Part shown: positions 48,562 to 61,963 of the stretch, piece after piece
Layout of the letters: each line of letters begins with the position of its first letter
How positions within the stretch are numbered: the stretch's first letter is position 1
Assembly: GCA_947568835.1 (NCBI GenBank)
Contig: OX387604.1
Span: forward strand, 9,951,860-10,015,859
Direction of reading: 5' to 3'
Origin: Protonemura montana
Lineage: Eukaryota > Arthropoda > Insecta > Plecoptera > Nemouridae
DNA: 64,000 bases
Position numbers and translations under genes: made by a program
The notes under the pieces: generated by a model
Database searches by the model: none
The model's input: the letters and a program-made list of their open reading frames with translations, nothing else
Told to the model about the DNA's origin: nothing

Positions 48562-51500
48562 CTAAACCTTGACGATTTCCTGCACGGCCTTCACGATGTG
48601 CCTCGCGCTCAAACCATACTTGTCAATGAGTGCCGCTGGCGGCCCAGATCGCGGGATCTCTTCAACGGCGATCCTCTTGACCACGATATCTCTTTGCAAC
48701 GCCACTGCGGCTGCAACAGCTTCACCGATGCCCCCCTCGTGGTAGTGGTCCTCTACAGTGATGATGCGGCCACCGCACAATTTGGCGTTGGCGATGATGC
48801 CAGAGGCATCGAGAGGCTTCACAGTGAAAAGGTCCAGCACACGAATGTTTGTGCCGGTCTTGGCAAGGTCTGTGGCTGCAGCCAAAGCTTCAGTGAGAGT
48901 CACACCGGCAGCAATCACCAAAGCGACATCCTTTGCGCTCTGCTTCACCACCTTTGACTTGCCGATCTAGTGGACAAAAATGACAAATTTAAAAAAACGG
49001 AAGAAACAATAATTTAAAACAGATGCGGAGTGGTTCTGAGTTGTTGGTTGGTATTGGAGCATTGACAAGTTTTGCTGCATTTTAAATGGTTTTTGGTCAT
49101 TCAGAGGCTGCTTAGGCCAAAGTAATGAAGTGAGAATTACTCCCTACACCATACTGTTTGGAATTTGACCAGTCCTGTTCTGGAGGGAGGTTAGAGAGAT
49201 GAAAGTTAGTTGGAAACTTTATTTGCCTGGCTTATCCACCTCTCGACAGCATGGTTTGTGGAGGAATCCTGTTGTTCGCATCATACCGTCCTTCGGAAGG
49301 GTCCCCTTGGTGCTATTTAACAGGGGTAGGCTGCTTGCCGGCAAAGGTTTCCCCTCCTCCCTTGTAGGCTAGGTTAGGTACACCATCATCCACTTATTCA
49401 CTGATGCCATTAGACCAGTGCCACATGGCCAGTTGTCAAAGGAGTGTGTCATTAAACACCAATAATTATCATTAGGGTTCGGATTTATATATGCTTAAAC
49501 CTAGAGAAATATGTATTTTATATTTGCTTAAAAAGGGCTATAATATTCTATTAAAACTAAAAAGTATTTGCTTTAAAGACGAGTGAAAAATCAAAACAAT
49601 GCAATTTTTGTTTTTATTGAACGACTTGCCAGAAAATGTGTGATGTGTTCAAAATTTAAATGCAATGCACTTCAATCCACATCTTCAAGTTATCAAATTT
49701 AAAGGACTGCCAGTATTCGGCCAATACCTTTTTAAACCCTTTCACACCGCTACCCCCGTGATTGTCAGCGCATTCATACAGCTAGCTGGGATGCCTCCTT
49801 TGCATAAATAGAGCTCCTTTAAGGATTAAGACACTTTAGTCTGGTTTCGCTTAAAAATTCAGCAGAATTATTCCAAAAATACCACTAATTGGATGCTAAG
49901 CCTACCCCTAAACTTTGAGGAAGTCAAAGTTCATACTACGGCCTCATACTGCCCCATACTGTCAATAAACCCTAAGACTAACGATGTATGTAAACCTCTA
50001 ATTAAATGTATTACCTTACCACAGTGCAATAATGTACAATTGTAAGAGGAAACAATAAAAAAAAAAAAAAAATTAGGTTTCTCAGAATTTTGTACATGGA
50101 TATTTAATAATTCTGAATTTCTAGAAAAAATATTTTGATCCTTGTAAATGAGGTTAATTCATACTAAAAGAGGCAAAATATGCCCTTAGAGTGTAAAAAT
50201 AGAGAAATATGTATTTATCTTCAAAAATGGGAAAATTTAGAACATATTTGATATCAACAGAGTGTCAAAACGATTACAATAATGAGATTTGTGAAGAAAA
50301 GTTAATGGGCATACGTTTCTGTATAACATAAAAAATATGTAATTAAATATAAATCCGAGTCCTAATCATCATCAATTACCACCTGCCAGCTTGGTCTATT
50401 TGGGCAAAGACCATCAGCAGCAGATGCAGCCCAGAAGTTGTCTGCGCCATCACAGATGGAACACTAGCCTGGTACTTTTAAAGACCAAAAACCATTTAAA
50501 AGAGAGCAAACATTCTCAATAAACTGTGCCATCGAAGTGATTGGAACCAAAACTGTAACCGGAACCATACGAAAATAGGAACTCTAGCCAGAATCCTCAA
50601 CAGTAAAAATCAGTCCTTGGTTTTTGGAACCAGGGGAGTTGTTGCAGTGTGCTTTTTGGTTTCTTTGGGAAAGTTTTAGGGTCCTCAAAATAACTAAAGA
50701 AAATGCATGTCAACAGCATTTTCACACAAGGAAACCTGTCATTGTCATGATTACCGTGAACTCGACAGTCTCTGCCAGAAAGCCAACAGGCAGCTACAAA
50801 ATCCACCAGTAGAGAGGAACATATCTCGGTCATATTTGTCTTTTGGACCAGTTTTTTTCATTTTGGCTGAACAAAAAGATTTGAAAGACCCTTAATAATG
50901 CTATTGTCTAACACTGGTATAATCCATTTCGGAACACAAGAACCATCGTAAACAAAAGTTCGTTGAGACTATACTACCAAGGACAATACATTTCTGTTAA
51001 AAGAATAGGTAATAACTTTGACCAAAGGCCAAGTGAAACATTTACCCACTAAGGGTTTCCTAAAAGTGAAGGTACTCTTTAAGAGATCCGATCACTCCTC
51101 TACGAAGCATACCTCGAAAGTCTCGTTGTTGGCGTAGATGACAGCATTGGCAGGGCGGGACGTGCGGATGAAGCAGATACCCTTGGTGTTGGCGGCCAGT
51201 TCGACGGCGCGCTCTGCGCTCACGGCGTCGCTCGGGTAGAAAATAGTCGATCCGGGGATTGAGCGAAACAAAGCGATGTCTTCCAGCCCCATCTGGCTCG
51301 GACCGTCTTCACCGATGCTTACACCACAGTGAGAGCCAGAAAAGTTGATATTGGTCTGCGAGATGGCACCCATGCGGATCTAAAAGCAGGAAATTGTGAG
51401 TTTAAGTTTCGGTGCACTTTATATCATTCAGTGTAACAGGACTTGTGGCAGCTCTAGAGCTGTGGGGATTGTTGACAACCTTGACACTACTATGGCCTAT

Positions 51501-54500
51501 TGAATTTCAATGCAGAGGAGTTGACAATATTACACAATCTACAGTATTAAGAAGGTCCGAAGAAGGGTTCTAGGTTCGAAGATGATCCCACCCGTGATGA
51601 TCAGATTCAATACTTTGTAAGGATTTGACCCATAAAGTAAGAACTTGTGCGTGAAGTGCGTAGTTGGTGGCAAAATGGTGAAGAGGATGACATTGATTTA
51701 CAAGATGATGCCTATGATCTTTAAAACATCAGGGGAAGATGAAATTTAATTCCAAGAATAAGCAACTTAATCAAGGCTATTATTAATCAAATCATGATTG
51801 ATATCCTGCCGACAACTATTCATTATTCACCTGATCAAACGCTCGAGTCAGAAACGTAGCAAATGTCGAAACGAAAGCCACGGTTCGGTCACGGCAAGCG
51901 GCACCGATCGCGACGCCAACCAAATTCTGTTCAGCAATGAAGCATTCGACATAACGGTCAGGGAACGGCTTCTTCAGCTTCTCAGAGAAGGTAGAGTTCT
52001 TCATATCTCCATCCAGAGCGATGACTCTGTTGTTGTCTGTCGCAATCTTGGCCAAAGCGGTTCCATACGCCATTCGAGTGGCCACCAGCTCTCCGACTTT
52101 GTAGGATGGGGGAGAAGAAAGCTTGATGTTAGTGATATCCACTTCTGGAGCATCATCCACCAAAGGTTTCTGTGGCTTCAGTTGCAGAGGACCGCTGTTT
52201 TGTATGAGACCATTCAAGTGGGCAATCACTCCATCCGACTTGTCACCCAGCGGCTTTCCGTGCCAATTTTCCATGTCTTCGATGTTGGGGAAATTCTTTC
52301 CCTTGAACGTTTTGGCGACAATCGCCGTCGGCTTGCTCTTCGTAATGGATGCTTCGTAGAATGCCTGCAAGAGTGAGAGTCTGTCAGAGTGGATTCTAGA
52401 TTCAGTCAAAAACAATCCAGTTTGAGCGCAATCAGTAACAATCCAGTGAAGGCCAGCATTTGTTAAGTTCAATTGCACCACTTCATTTGTCTCAAAACAA
52501 GACGATCGATTTCAATTGATTTTATAGCAACATGGATCGATTTATCAAACCAGGTAGCCCGTGTGCAGTGGGACCAAGACTAGTACTAGGCATCAACAAG
52601 TTGAGGAACTTAATTAATGGCATACTAAATACTTGCCCTACATTTAACATGGGTTTCCAAAATCTTGTTCACTCTCATCAATCAATGCAATTCCTTAGTT
52701 CAAGACATATTCTCACATAAACATGGCTTCATATTTCTTTATCAGCCAACAGATAGCTGTGTTTTCTCCTTGCTTCGTTATCAATTCAAAAAGTTGACAG
52801 AAAAATCTTGCGAAGTCAATAATCATACAAAGTTTGCATCTACGTCAACTAAACACCTTCTGACCTTGCAGAGTTCTTCGACGTCATGCCCATCGACAAC
52901 GAGAGTGTTGAATCCAAACGCCTCCAGCCGCTTACGGTACACCTCCATGTTGTGACCAAGGGAGGTGGGCTCGGATTGGCCCAGCCGGTTGACGTCGAAC
53001 ACTACGCACAGGTTGTCCAGCTTATAGTGGCTGGCAAACGCAAGACCTTCCCAGATTGAGCCCTCCGCGCTCTCACCGTCGCCAACAAGGCAGAACACTC
53101 TGAAAGATGCCAGGGAGTGTCGTTAGCGTGCTGTTGCAGCTGAGTATTAGGGGAGTTCTCATTCAAGGTTTTAATCATTGTTATAATTGCCATTACTTTA
53201 AATGGTCAGGTATGGCAGGTGTATTTAATTTTAATTGTCAAGGTTAAGATTGGCCATCTATTAATAACTTAATAAGTAATAAAAAAATGTCATTTCAAAC
53301 AAAATAATAGGTAGGAACAAAACTAAAATTATTTTTGGTATGTATTCCAATATCAAGTTCAGGCTTACTCAGATAATGACTTGGTCAGATCACATTTCTG
53401 ACCAGGTCAAAGGGCAAAGTCAAGATGATTGCTTCAAAATGATTGCTTCAAAATGATTGCTTAGCAACAGTTTGTTATAGAATAAGATTTCTCTACCAGA
53501 GAAGATGGGGAAAGACAAAATTACATTAACTAACTTGGTTACATTGAACGATTAAAATTATTAAGGAAGCTGGATTTTAAGCTAGCAAAAAACCAGATCG
53601 ATATCCACCTACTTACCGATAAGATGCCTTATCAAAATATTTGCCCACATAAGCCATTCCACAGGCCACTGAAAGGCCTTGACCGAGAGAACCCGTGCCG
53701 ACATCAATAAAGTTTAGCCGGGGAGTCGGGTGTCCCTCAAGATCACTGTCGATCTTGCGTAGGTTCTGCAGGTCAGACGCAGGAAACAGACCTGCCTCGG
53801 CCCATGCTGTTAACAACACCCATTTCATTAGCAATCTAACTAATTCTCAACTAAATTAGTATATCATTGTTAGGACAGAGACCACTACTTCAAATGGATG
53901 CTAGGCCACATTCTTTAAATGACATCAAAGTACAGATCTTGGAAAAGAAACATCAATTACTTGTAAAGCTATTAGTTTAATAAACTAACCATTTGGTTTA
54001 AAATTAGACCATTCCTGCACTCATTATAAGGTCCAGTCAAAAAATGTAAGTCCAGAGTAGGTAGAAATAAGGTAGATAGAAATGTGCCGACCACATTCCA
54101 TACGAGTGGGGCTTGCCTCAAAAAACCTATCAGCTACACAGCACAGCAAACATCATAACATGCATAAGTGCAACACCATAGAAACAAATCTGCATTATCG
54201 TTGGGATACCAGTGAAGCCGTTCTGGCCATTAAACTTTGTCACCTTGCATTGCTTGTCCTCGCTGCACTGAACCTAAATAATCAGCATCGGTAATCGACT
54301 AATATTGCAAACTTTTTGTCTCCAACTTGCATGAAAGTAGTTTGGCTACTAAAAAGGCCAGGACCTGAGTTGAACAACTACCTTGATTGAGAGTACCTGA
54401 AGCAATTTGTAGGTATTCAATCATTTAGAAAAAGTAGCGCCATATGCATGTCATACAAAAACGCTGCAGAACGTTTTAGAATTATTCTTGCGTCTCCAAA

Positions 54501-57500
54501 ATAACATATACTGCAAATATTGAAAACTCCTTGAGAAGCCAATTAGTGTACCTCACTGATAATTTATTTCAAACATCAATGCAGCTAATGGCAAGGAAAC
54601 TGGTTTATCAGAACAATAGGAGGTCCACCAATACACAAGACATTCTTCCTTGCTCTGCCAGCAACCCAACCTACTTTGGACTCACAATTTTCTTGGATGG
54701 ACCATTTTGCAATGCCAGAACTGTACGTGGTGGGGTTATACAGGCTCTTACAAAAGTATTTATTTGAAAGCAGACCTGCCTCCTGCTCATATTTTTTTAG
54801 AATACATTTTTATGAAAACAGAACCTAAAAGGACATTTCAAGAAACTTTGTATAAGGTTTAAAATTTCCAGCAAATATATTATTAACATCTCTGCATTCT
54901 AATGGAGAAACCCAACAATAGCTGGGATTGAAGGACATTTCTTATTAGATAGGTAATGTATAAAGATAGGTAATGTATTAAGATAGATAAATCTAAAATC
55001 AACTATCTGCTGTAGGCAAAATAATTTGTACCTCAGATAGGTATCCAGGTAGTTAGAAGTTTCCAGGTGGTCAAGTATACTGGCAACCATGCCAGTATAC
55101 TTGATCACACAAATGCATTTTTAACACAAGTTTTCTTATTCAGGCAGGTGACATTGCATGCATAAATAAATTAACAATAATCTATGTAAGACCACATGAA
55201 CCTATGGGAAAAGTAGAACAAAAAGGGCAAAATATCCAAGCTCGAAGGCATGAGAGAAAGGTGGGGGAGCTAGGTATTGGCAATTCTAGATCAAACTATC
55301 GTGCATGGGAGTGGTTTAACACCAATGCCTTAGAGCTAAAATATGTACCTACCTATGTAGAAATACTAGTTAGGTTAGGTACAAGCTAACAGCTAGCTAC
55401 AACATGCCATGATCGTGGGGTCACTGATACCAAGCAACTTTCAATAGTTGCAGCAAAAATGAATGGCTTAATAATCTGAAAGAATTAGCAACCTCTTAAA
55501 CAAGTTGATCAATGAAACCCAGTTGAATTACTGTGTGTTAAATACTTAAAATGTACAAATATTAATTTCCGTAACATTTTAACCTGGGTATATACAAATT
55601 ACACCTTTGGAAATTCCCATCCCAATACGAACTCTAGCTTGTTTTAACCCATTATAATTATAATAATAATCATAAATCACGCTTCGAACAGGTGTACACA
55701 AGCGTGTACGGTGGGCGGTAATGGGTTAAAAGTGATGCTTAAGTGGACTCTCCTGCCTGTTAACCACTTTTATTCTAATATTACAGCTAATATCAAAATC
55801 GAAAGTATTACAAATAGTTTTCGAATCTCAGATCACTGTCAGTTAAACGGCGTTAAGTTCAGTCTGCACAACATTTTATTAATGGTGGCCTGACAGCCAA
55901 TCTTCCTGTTCTTTCCTAACTGACAATTTTGTTCAATGATGCTGTAAAACCAGCTCTAAAAGCAATTTAAATAACACTCCATACTTGTTACACTGATTAG
56001 TCATCAAGATGACAGAAATAAACTGTACTGCTCAAGGAACCAACCTGCATAGAGGATGGGTGCAGCATGGCCCTTGGAAAGAACGAAGCGGTCACTTGAT
56101 TTGTCTCTTGGCGCAGACAGCTTGTAACGCATGGTATTGAAGAAGAGAACAGAAATCAACTCGGCAATGGAGGAGCATGATGTCGGGTGGCTGCAAAGAA
56201 GAAAAGTAACAGTAAGCAAAGATCACGAACTTGAAAACAAAATAAAATGCTTTCAAATGTACTAACATTTTGAAGTCTTATTCCAAAACCAAAAAGGTAT
56301 ATTTACACAATTCTTTGATCGGTTATGAAGATTTAAATGTCCCCGCTGCTCTCCATAAACCTTGTAGCTACACCACCTCAACATATTTCCATAAAAAATA
56401 CTAGCAAATTTTTTTATTCCAGCTACTGCTAGGCAACAAATTATACTTATTGCTTGGTTTTTAGTGCATTCAATTTCTTTTATATGCATTTGTAAAAAAG
56501 TATTTAGGAACTCTAGCTGCTTCCTAGGTTTATTTTTACCAAACTCCGCCTCCTTTGGCCAACCACATTAAATAAAATCTTGAGCCTTGGTTGATATATT
56601 ATAAAATATTTAAGTTACTCCTCTATCCAAGTGGCAATTTTAGACATGCCTTGGACAGACATTGTATCAGGGATGGACTGGGCAAATGCCAGAAAGGCTG
56701 GTAGACCAACCCAAAGGTAAGAGACAACTAAAATTTAAACACCTAGGTGCAAAGCATTGTAAAGTCTCGCGAATAACTTTCATTTGAGTTTCGATTCACT
56801 ATTTAATTGGGGGGTGACGAGGAGTCGATTTCATTACAAACTGTCAGGGCCAAGCTGTACAACATAAAAGTTTGCAACTTCCACCACTTTCAAGTGAAAC
56901 ACAGTCAAAGTTACAGATCCACTTCATAATATTGTGCTCAACGATTCTCGGTACACTTCAAAGAGATAAATGAATACATATGATGGCATGATGGCATGAT
57001 GTCATGATAACACGAATCACGTGATTTGCTCAGTCTTATCATTGAAGGCCATTGTAACATCGATAAAATCTGGCAAGCTCGCTTAGTTGATAACTAGTAG
57101 TTTGGTGACTGCCACCTGTTGACTGGCTCTCAAGCGCCCTAAAACTAACCCACCCTGACGAACTACCACTCCCATTATGAACTACTAAAGCTGTTATTTT
57201 CGTTCTAAAAGAATCACTTATTCAATGTGAGGACGATAAATCTTCTTTTAAGTAAACATCAAACTGTAGTTGAGCTGTCAACTAATAAATCATGTAAAGC
57301 AGTAAAATCAATATTAATCGCTCATTAGAAGACATACCCCGATTTCGAAGCGCTTGTTGCAAGAATACTTTGCACTCGCAGTCTGTTTGCAATGTCCTTC
57401 AACTCCTGCACCTCTGGTTTCTTAAGCATGTTTAACAGGTGATTTCAAAACGATTTGATTCCTATTCCAAACCAATCCAGTCTGCCGCCAACAGCGATTG

Positions 57501-59484
57501 AGGGAAATATCAATTGTCTCCTTTATATAAAGGCTGGTGATCTACCACGTGCATGTCGATAGTCTACATAAATGGCAAGATTTCGCAACAACGTGATACC
57601 GATTATGAAATTTCAAATTAAATAACGTGCAAAACTCATGTACGAGCCCAACATACATATATAATGATAGTAATTATCGACGTCGGGTGAATGATCTTGT
57701 GCGCCCGTAGCCCAGCCAATAAAATACGTGCAAAGCATTCGACAAAGTCACAATTTTCGATATGATCGTGCCTTGTCATCTCGTAATTCTCTATTTCTTC
57801 TCACGTAACATTTAATAGCATCAAAGTTAAAGGAACACATCGCTAGATTGACTAGAAACATTGTTGTGTGTGAACTAAAATTGGGAACACGTACACCTAC
57901 TTGAATCGTAACTGCACCAAACAGCGAGCGCTCAGTCTGATTCGATAACATCAGATTGTAATGATTTGAGTGATGTGCATAGACCCCAATTCTATCCTTA
58001 ATCGTATTTCCTAATTAAGTTTTTAACTTATTGCTCGGTGGTTATTGAACGGTTATTGCGCGAGCATTCACAATGGCCCAGACCAAACTTATATCAATTT
58101 CAATACCCACTTCTATTGCTTCGCCGATGCACGTGCTAAATCCCCCTTGTTGCAATATTGCATCATTTCTACACAAGCTACAAGATATGTAATGTCTATA
58201 TGCATATCTTTAGCTTGTTCAGCTCGCAGACGACCCCTCCCTTTACCCTGTCGGACCATGGACCATTTCCTCTTTCATGGTTCAGTTTGTCGACCTAAAC
58301 AAACAGGTTGCGAGTTTTGAATCATTTCGCTTATATTCACTGGGTGCCAACAGCAACTGCCTCCCATAGACGGCACAGGTAGAAAAAGTGCTCCTAATTT
58401 TCTAGGACGACCACAGAATAACGTGAAATAACGGCAATTTTGAGCAGGTACCCGAACCCTGTCACGTTTCTGCCGACCGGCTATTTTTTCATTACTTAAC
58501 TTAAAAATTATTGATTACCAAGCTAAAAAATATGTAGAAAAGAAAAATCAATAGGCAACTTAATAATTGTTGCTGTGTGAGGAATACTTAAAGCTTTTAA
58601 TGATTAATAAAAGCCTCTTTCGCATAAGCAACCTTGTCAGCAGCAAGCTAGCGGTAAGTTTTTTTGTAAGTTGATTTATTGCAATGTTTAGACAAAAAAC
58701 ATCTTCATGCGTGTTTTTAAATAAACTTCGTTATATTTGTTTGAATAATGAAGCACACCAGCCAGATATTCCACTCTAAACATGACAATTTCACTGAGAT
58801 TACCAAGCTTGATTTGAACCAAATAACCTTGACCCTACACTAGCTACCCTAGCCGGTAGAACTCACTCAATCCGGCCATATGGCCAGAGAATACGCATCA
58901 TTATATGGGTAGGTAGAGAGAGAGGTATTGGGTAAGTAGTTAAGTTGGGAAATGTAAGATCTGTAAAGAAATATTCAGGTTAAATATTATCAGCACCAGC
59001 CATTAGGAGTTATCGCGGTGTTTATCTGACCATATCCGTCTTTCCTTGCCTCGTTTTTTTAATCACTTAAAACAGAATATTGTTGGTAAAAACACTAGTA
59101 ATACTGAAGACAAACTGTATGCAGCATTAGATGTTGGTTAGAAATGATAAATCACATAGGTATAACACAAAGGTATTGTCGAGTGAATCTACCTCTACTA
59201 CCTATATCTTAATCCAGGCATATTAGCCCTGAATAGTGAATGCAGGGCCATGCCAGTGCTGTCCATGTGCTACCGGCGAGCTACGTTCATTGACCCACAG
59301 GCAGTACGTAACACAACTGCTACTGCTTTGATTTTAGTAAAGGAAATGAAAATTCACGTTTCATTTTTTGTACTCACCCTGAATTTGATGCTTGGGTGGC
59401 GCTCACCGAATGCACTCTGAGCTTATTGGCAATATCCTTCAATTCTTGAATGGTGCGAGACTCGGGTTTATGGTAAGAAGCCAT
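48562..59484 (-). CDS. TKT: Transketolase
   Basis: Thiamine-diphosphate enzyme of the non-oxidative pentose phosphate pathway; moves two-carbon ketol units between sugar phosphates in the cytosol. Exons (minus): 59484-59378 (first exon a), 56190-56045, 53806-53617, 53099-52865, 52364-51831, 51379-51113 and 48966-48562; phases agree and give 627 aa, close to human TKT (623). Landmarks: GHPTS with His37, [23 protein letters not shown], the cofactor motif GDG (154-156) through Asn185 of [18 protein letters not shown], catalytic Glu near 371 in [22 protein letters not shown] and [14 protein letters not shown]. All expected active-site segments are present. An alternative first coding exon at 57429-57338 replaces exon a in frame. 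The start in exon a (MASYHKPES) matches the vertebrate N-terminus. It is divergent from WASHC1. Confidence 0.97.
49170..49464 (+). mobile_element. 5S-derived SINE, head-truncated copy in TKT intron
   Basis: Begins near the end of the 5S-like head (GACCAGTCCTGTTCTGG), then shows the shared body (GTGGAGGAATCCTGTTGTTCG, GGGGTAGGCTGCTTGCCGGC). It ends with the TTGTCAAAGGAGTGTGTCATTAAACACC tail. A hAT-like element starts within ten bases of its end. Confidence 0.8.
49473..50364. mobile_element. hAT-like non-autonomous element in TKT intron
   Basis: An 892-bp unit with inverted ends TAGGGTTCGGATTTATAT (left) and TAGGACTCGGATTTATAT (right, complement), 16 of 18 matching. Flanking 8-mers ATTATCAT (49465-49472) and ATCATCAT (50365-50372) differ at one base, consistent with an aged 8-bp hAT duplication. 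No transposase motif was recognised inside. Short direct repeats (AGAGAAATATGTATTT) lie near both ends. Confidence 0.7.
53807..56044. other. TKT intron, 2.2 kb
   Basis: No coding sequence or recognisable mobile element. It contains the perfect palindrome at 55071-55104. Open frames such as 54531-54767 show no domain. Confidence 0.5.
55071..55104. repeat. Perfect 15-bp inverted repeat
   Basis: Arms TCAAGTATACTGGCA (55071-55085) and TGCCAGTATACTTGA (55090-55104) are exact reverse complements with a 4-base loop ACCA. Confidence 0.95.
57338..57429 (-). CDS. TKT: Alternative first coding exon of transketolase (exon b)
   Basis: Encodes [19 protein letters not shown] and onward to TSASKSG, ending in phase 2 at a GTATGT donor, exactly the phase needed for the exon at 56190. 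It resembles exon a (QELKDIAN(K/R)LRV(H/Q)S is shared) but lacks the YHKP start, so the isoform is five residues shorter (622 aa). An in-frame TGA lies 15 bases upstream of the ATG, so this Met is the true first one. The exons can only be used as alternatives, each presumably with its own promoter. Confidence 0.88.
57430..59377. other. TKT first intron between alternative first exons
   Basis: 1.9 kb separating the two alternative first exons. It should contain the promoter and 5' UTR of exon b near 57430-57700. No mobile element was recognised. Confidence 0.45.
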
Positions 59485-60215
59485 GATAGGTAGATTGAAT
59501 GTAAAAAAGATTTACTAAAAATGCAAAATGTACACGGCGATGGAACGAAATGAATTCAGCGCGCTCAAGTCTCAACAACACTACCGAATTTTAATGAGAG
59601 AGTGCTGACGTTGTATAGCTACGAGAAGATGACTATCCAGTTCTGCTTCGGAAACTGATCGCGAGTTTCGCTAAAATTGTGACCTTGGTTCAGTCGAATG
59701 TTATGTAGCGGCCAGAAATGAAGCAGACATAATATTTAAACAGACCGCAGCAAAGGAAGCGTGTATCACTATGACTCAGATTTTACTCGTATTGTAGGTG
59801 GATATTTTGTAGAACTAAACAAATGTTTTAAAAAATGTTTTAAACTGGGTACAGCATCACGTCTAATTTCAATTTTTTCAACTTCATTAGTTTTTATTTA
59901 GCTTTGCATACGAAGTTTTGTATGCTCTGTTAAGCTGCAAGCTATTGAGCAGCCAGTGTTTCCGAAGCCGACTGCACGCAGAATCTGAAGTTGACAGTGA
60001 CATTAGCATGGGGGTGGTTAATTGTGGTTAATTGACTTGATTTGCGTCCTGCTATTAGTTGTTTTCCGATTGTGTCTGATCGTGTCTACTGATATAATAA
60101 TTTCAGCGAGCTGAGTCTATTTCATTTTGCTTTTATATCTGTGTTCAATACAATTTTTCGTGAGTTAACAGGTTTCTAATAAAATTAACTGTGATCTCAA
60201 ATTTAACATCAGAAA
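59485..60215. promoter_or_regulatory. Shared TKT/WASHC1 divergent promoter region
   Basis: 731 bp separate the transketolase start codon (minus) from the WASHC1 start codon (plus). Both 5' UTRs and both promoters must fit here unless distant leader exons exist. No TATA box or defined core element was identified with confidence. Confidence 0.6.
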
Positions 60216-61963
60216 ATGGACCAATATAGAATGACAGATCCCAATGCATTCCAAGGCATGGCAAACCAGATATATGCCACTCCTGTTATTCAACAAGATC
60301 TCAGACATGAAGAAACCATAGTTCAAATAGCAGATGCATTGGATTACCTTAGTACAATCGTGAATGACATCTTTATACGCATTGAATCCCGAATGGAAAA
60401 AAATTCTAAGAAACTTGAAAAGTTGAACCAGAGATCGGCAATAGCAAAGGCTAAAGTAGAGAAGCTTACTGGAAGTCACAAAGCATCAAAAGTAAATACA
60501 CGTGTGAATTGTATTGTGTTCATAATGACATAGTTTAATTATCACAGGTCCTACAAATGATGTATATTATTTGTTTCACTTTCCCTGACTTTAGGTATTC
60601 TCCAGTGCAAAATACCCAGCCTCTGAAGCAGTTCAATACTACAAGTCTTGTTTTTCAACCAATAACCCTATAACATTGAAACAAAGTACACAGAAAATAA
60701 AAAGTAACCATTTGCCTGCAATAGGGCAGTCTCTTCAGGTATGTTTTTTAAGCACAGAGGTTTCAAGCATGCATTGGTCCATTCAAAATATTTTGAACAA
60801 ATTATAAATTTTTCAGGAAAAGCTACAATTTTACCATGTAAAAGTTAGTCATAAGTTACTGCGCCGAAATATTGAAATCGCTCCAGATGAAGGACTTGGT
60901 AGCTTACCATGTGATGTCGATTCCATCAGCTCTCTCCTTCTATTCAATACATCAGAAACTCCGTAAGCATCTTAATTGATCTGCTAACTATTACAGAATT
61001 CTGTTTTTATTTTTTTGAGTCAACCAATTTTTGAAAATTTTTCAGGTACAAAAGATATGTGATGCTTGATCCTCTCGGTGCTATCACCAAGACAAGGCAA
61101 GCTCTCGACGAGGAAGGTCAAAAAATGGAGGCAGCACCAATTTCAATTTCACATCATGAAAAAATGGAGCGGCAAGAGGGGCCAAGCTTATTCTACTCCC
61201 CAGGTATATACTGAATGAAAAATCAATCCATTACTTATGTGAACACATATTTTAATGAAATAATCACAATTATTTTCATAACGTAGGTCTGGGTGAGGTT
61301 CCGTTGATCGACGTTCCTTTGGACCTACCGTTCCTGCCTGGTGTAGCAGATGACTTGTGCTACAGCATGGACTCGGAGCCCATGATTGCTCCATCCGTGG
61401 CTACGACTCCTGCGCTGCCAGAGCTACCACATCTTGTGCTCGAGAGTCCGTCAGAACCTCTGTCAGAACCTCCTCTGATCATAATGGCCAGCCAGGCTTT
61501 GCCTCCAAAACCACCAACCGCAACAACAAGTCTATTGCCCTTGCCCCCGCCTCCACCTCCGCTGCCACCACCACCCCCACCACCCCCCGCTCAAGATATT
61601 CCTTCTGTAACTCCTCCATCAATTGTTGCACCGAGTCCTGCAATACCAGCGGCAAGTGGCCAAGACGCTAGGACTAACTTGATGGAAGCCATTCGAAAGG
61701 CTGGGGGATCGAGAAAAGCGCTGAAGTCATCCAATAAGAAATCGATTGAAGTAAACAAAACTAAAAAAGAAGATAAGATAAGCAGTGAGGGGTCTGGCGA
61801 TTTAATGGCAGATTTGCATGCTAAATTAGCGATGCGTAGAAAGGGAATATCGGGAGTTATAAAGAGTAACGAGTCTTCTGCAATGGACCGAATCAAAGAC
61901 ATGATTCCTCCCCCTATCGAACGCTCAACCTCTAATACTGAAGAAGATGAAGATTGGGAATAA
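60216..61963 (+). CDS. WASHC1: WASH complex subunit 1 (WASHC1/WASH1)
   Basis: Nucleation-promoting factor that activates Arp2/3 on endosomes. Exons (plus): 60216-60491, 60595-60738, 60817-60962, 61046-61203 and 61287-61963; phases agree, 466 aa, close to human WASH1 (465). The N-terminal WAHD1 region has QDLRHEETIVQIADALDYL and FSSAKYPA. The tubulin-binding/middle part has SSLLLFNT, YKRYVMLDPLGAITKT, then GLGEVPLIDVP and LPFLPGVADDL. A proline-rich stretch (about residues 315-345) precedes the WH2 motif LMEAIRKAGG (near 373), ADLHAKLAMRRKGISG (near 415) and the terminal acidic EEDEDWE that contacts Arp2/3. The start is the first Met and matches the family N-terminus. Introns are all under about 110 bases. 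Confidence 0.97.

Noticed and set aside
48526-48957. 143-residue plus-strand frame
   Set aside because: Antisense shadow of the last transketolase exon.
54531-54862. Overlapping plus-strand frames in a TKT intron
   Set aside because: No recognisable domain or transposon motif; treated as chance.
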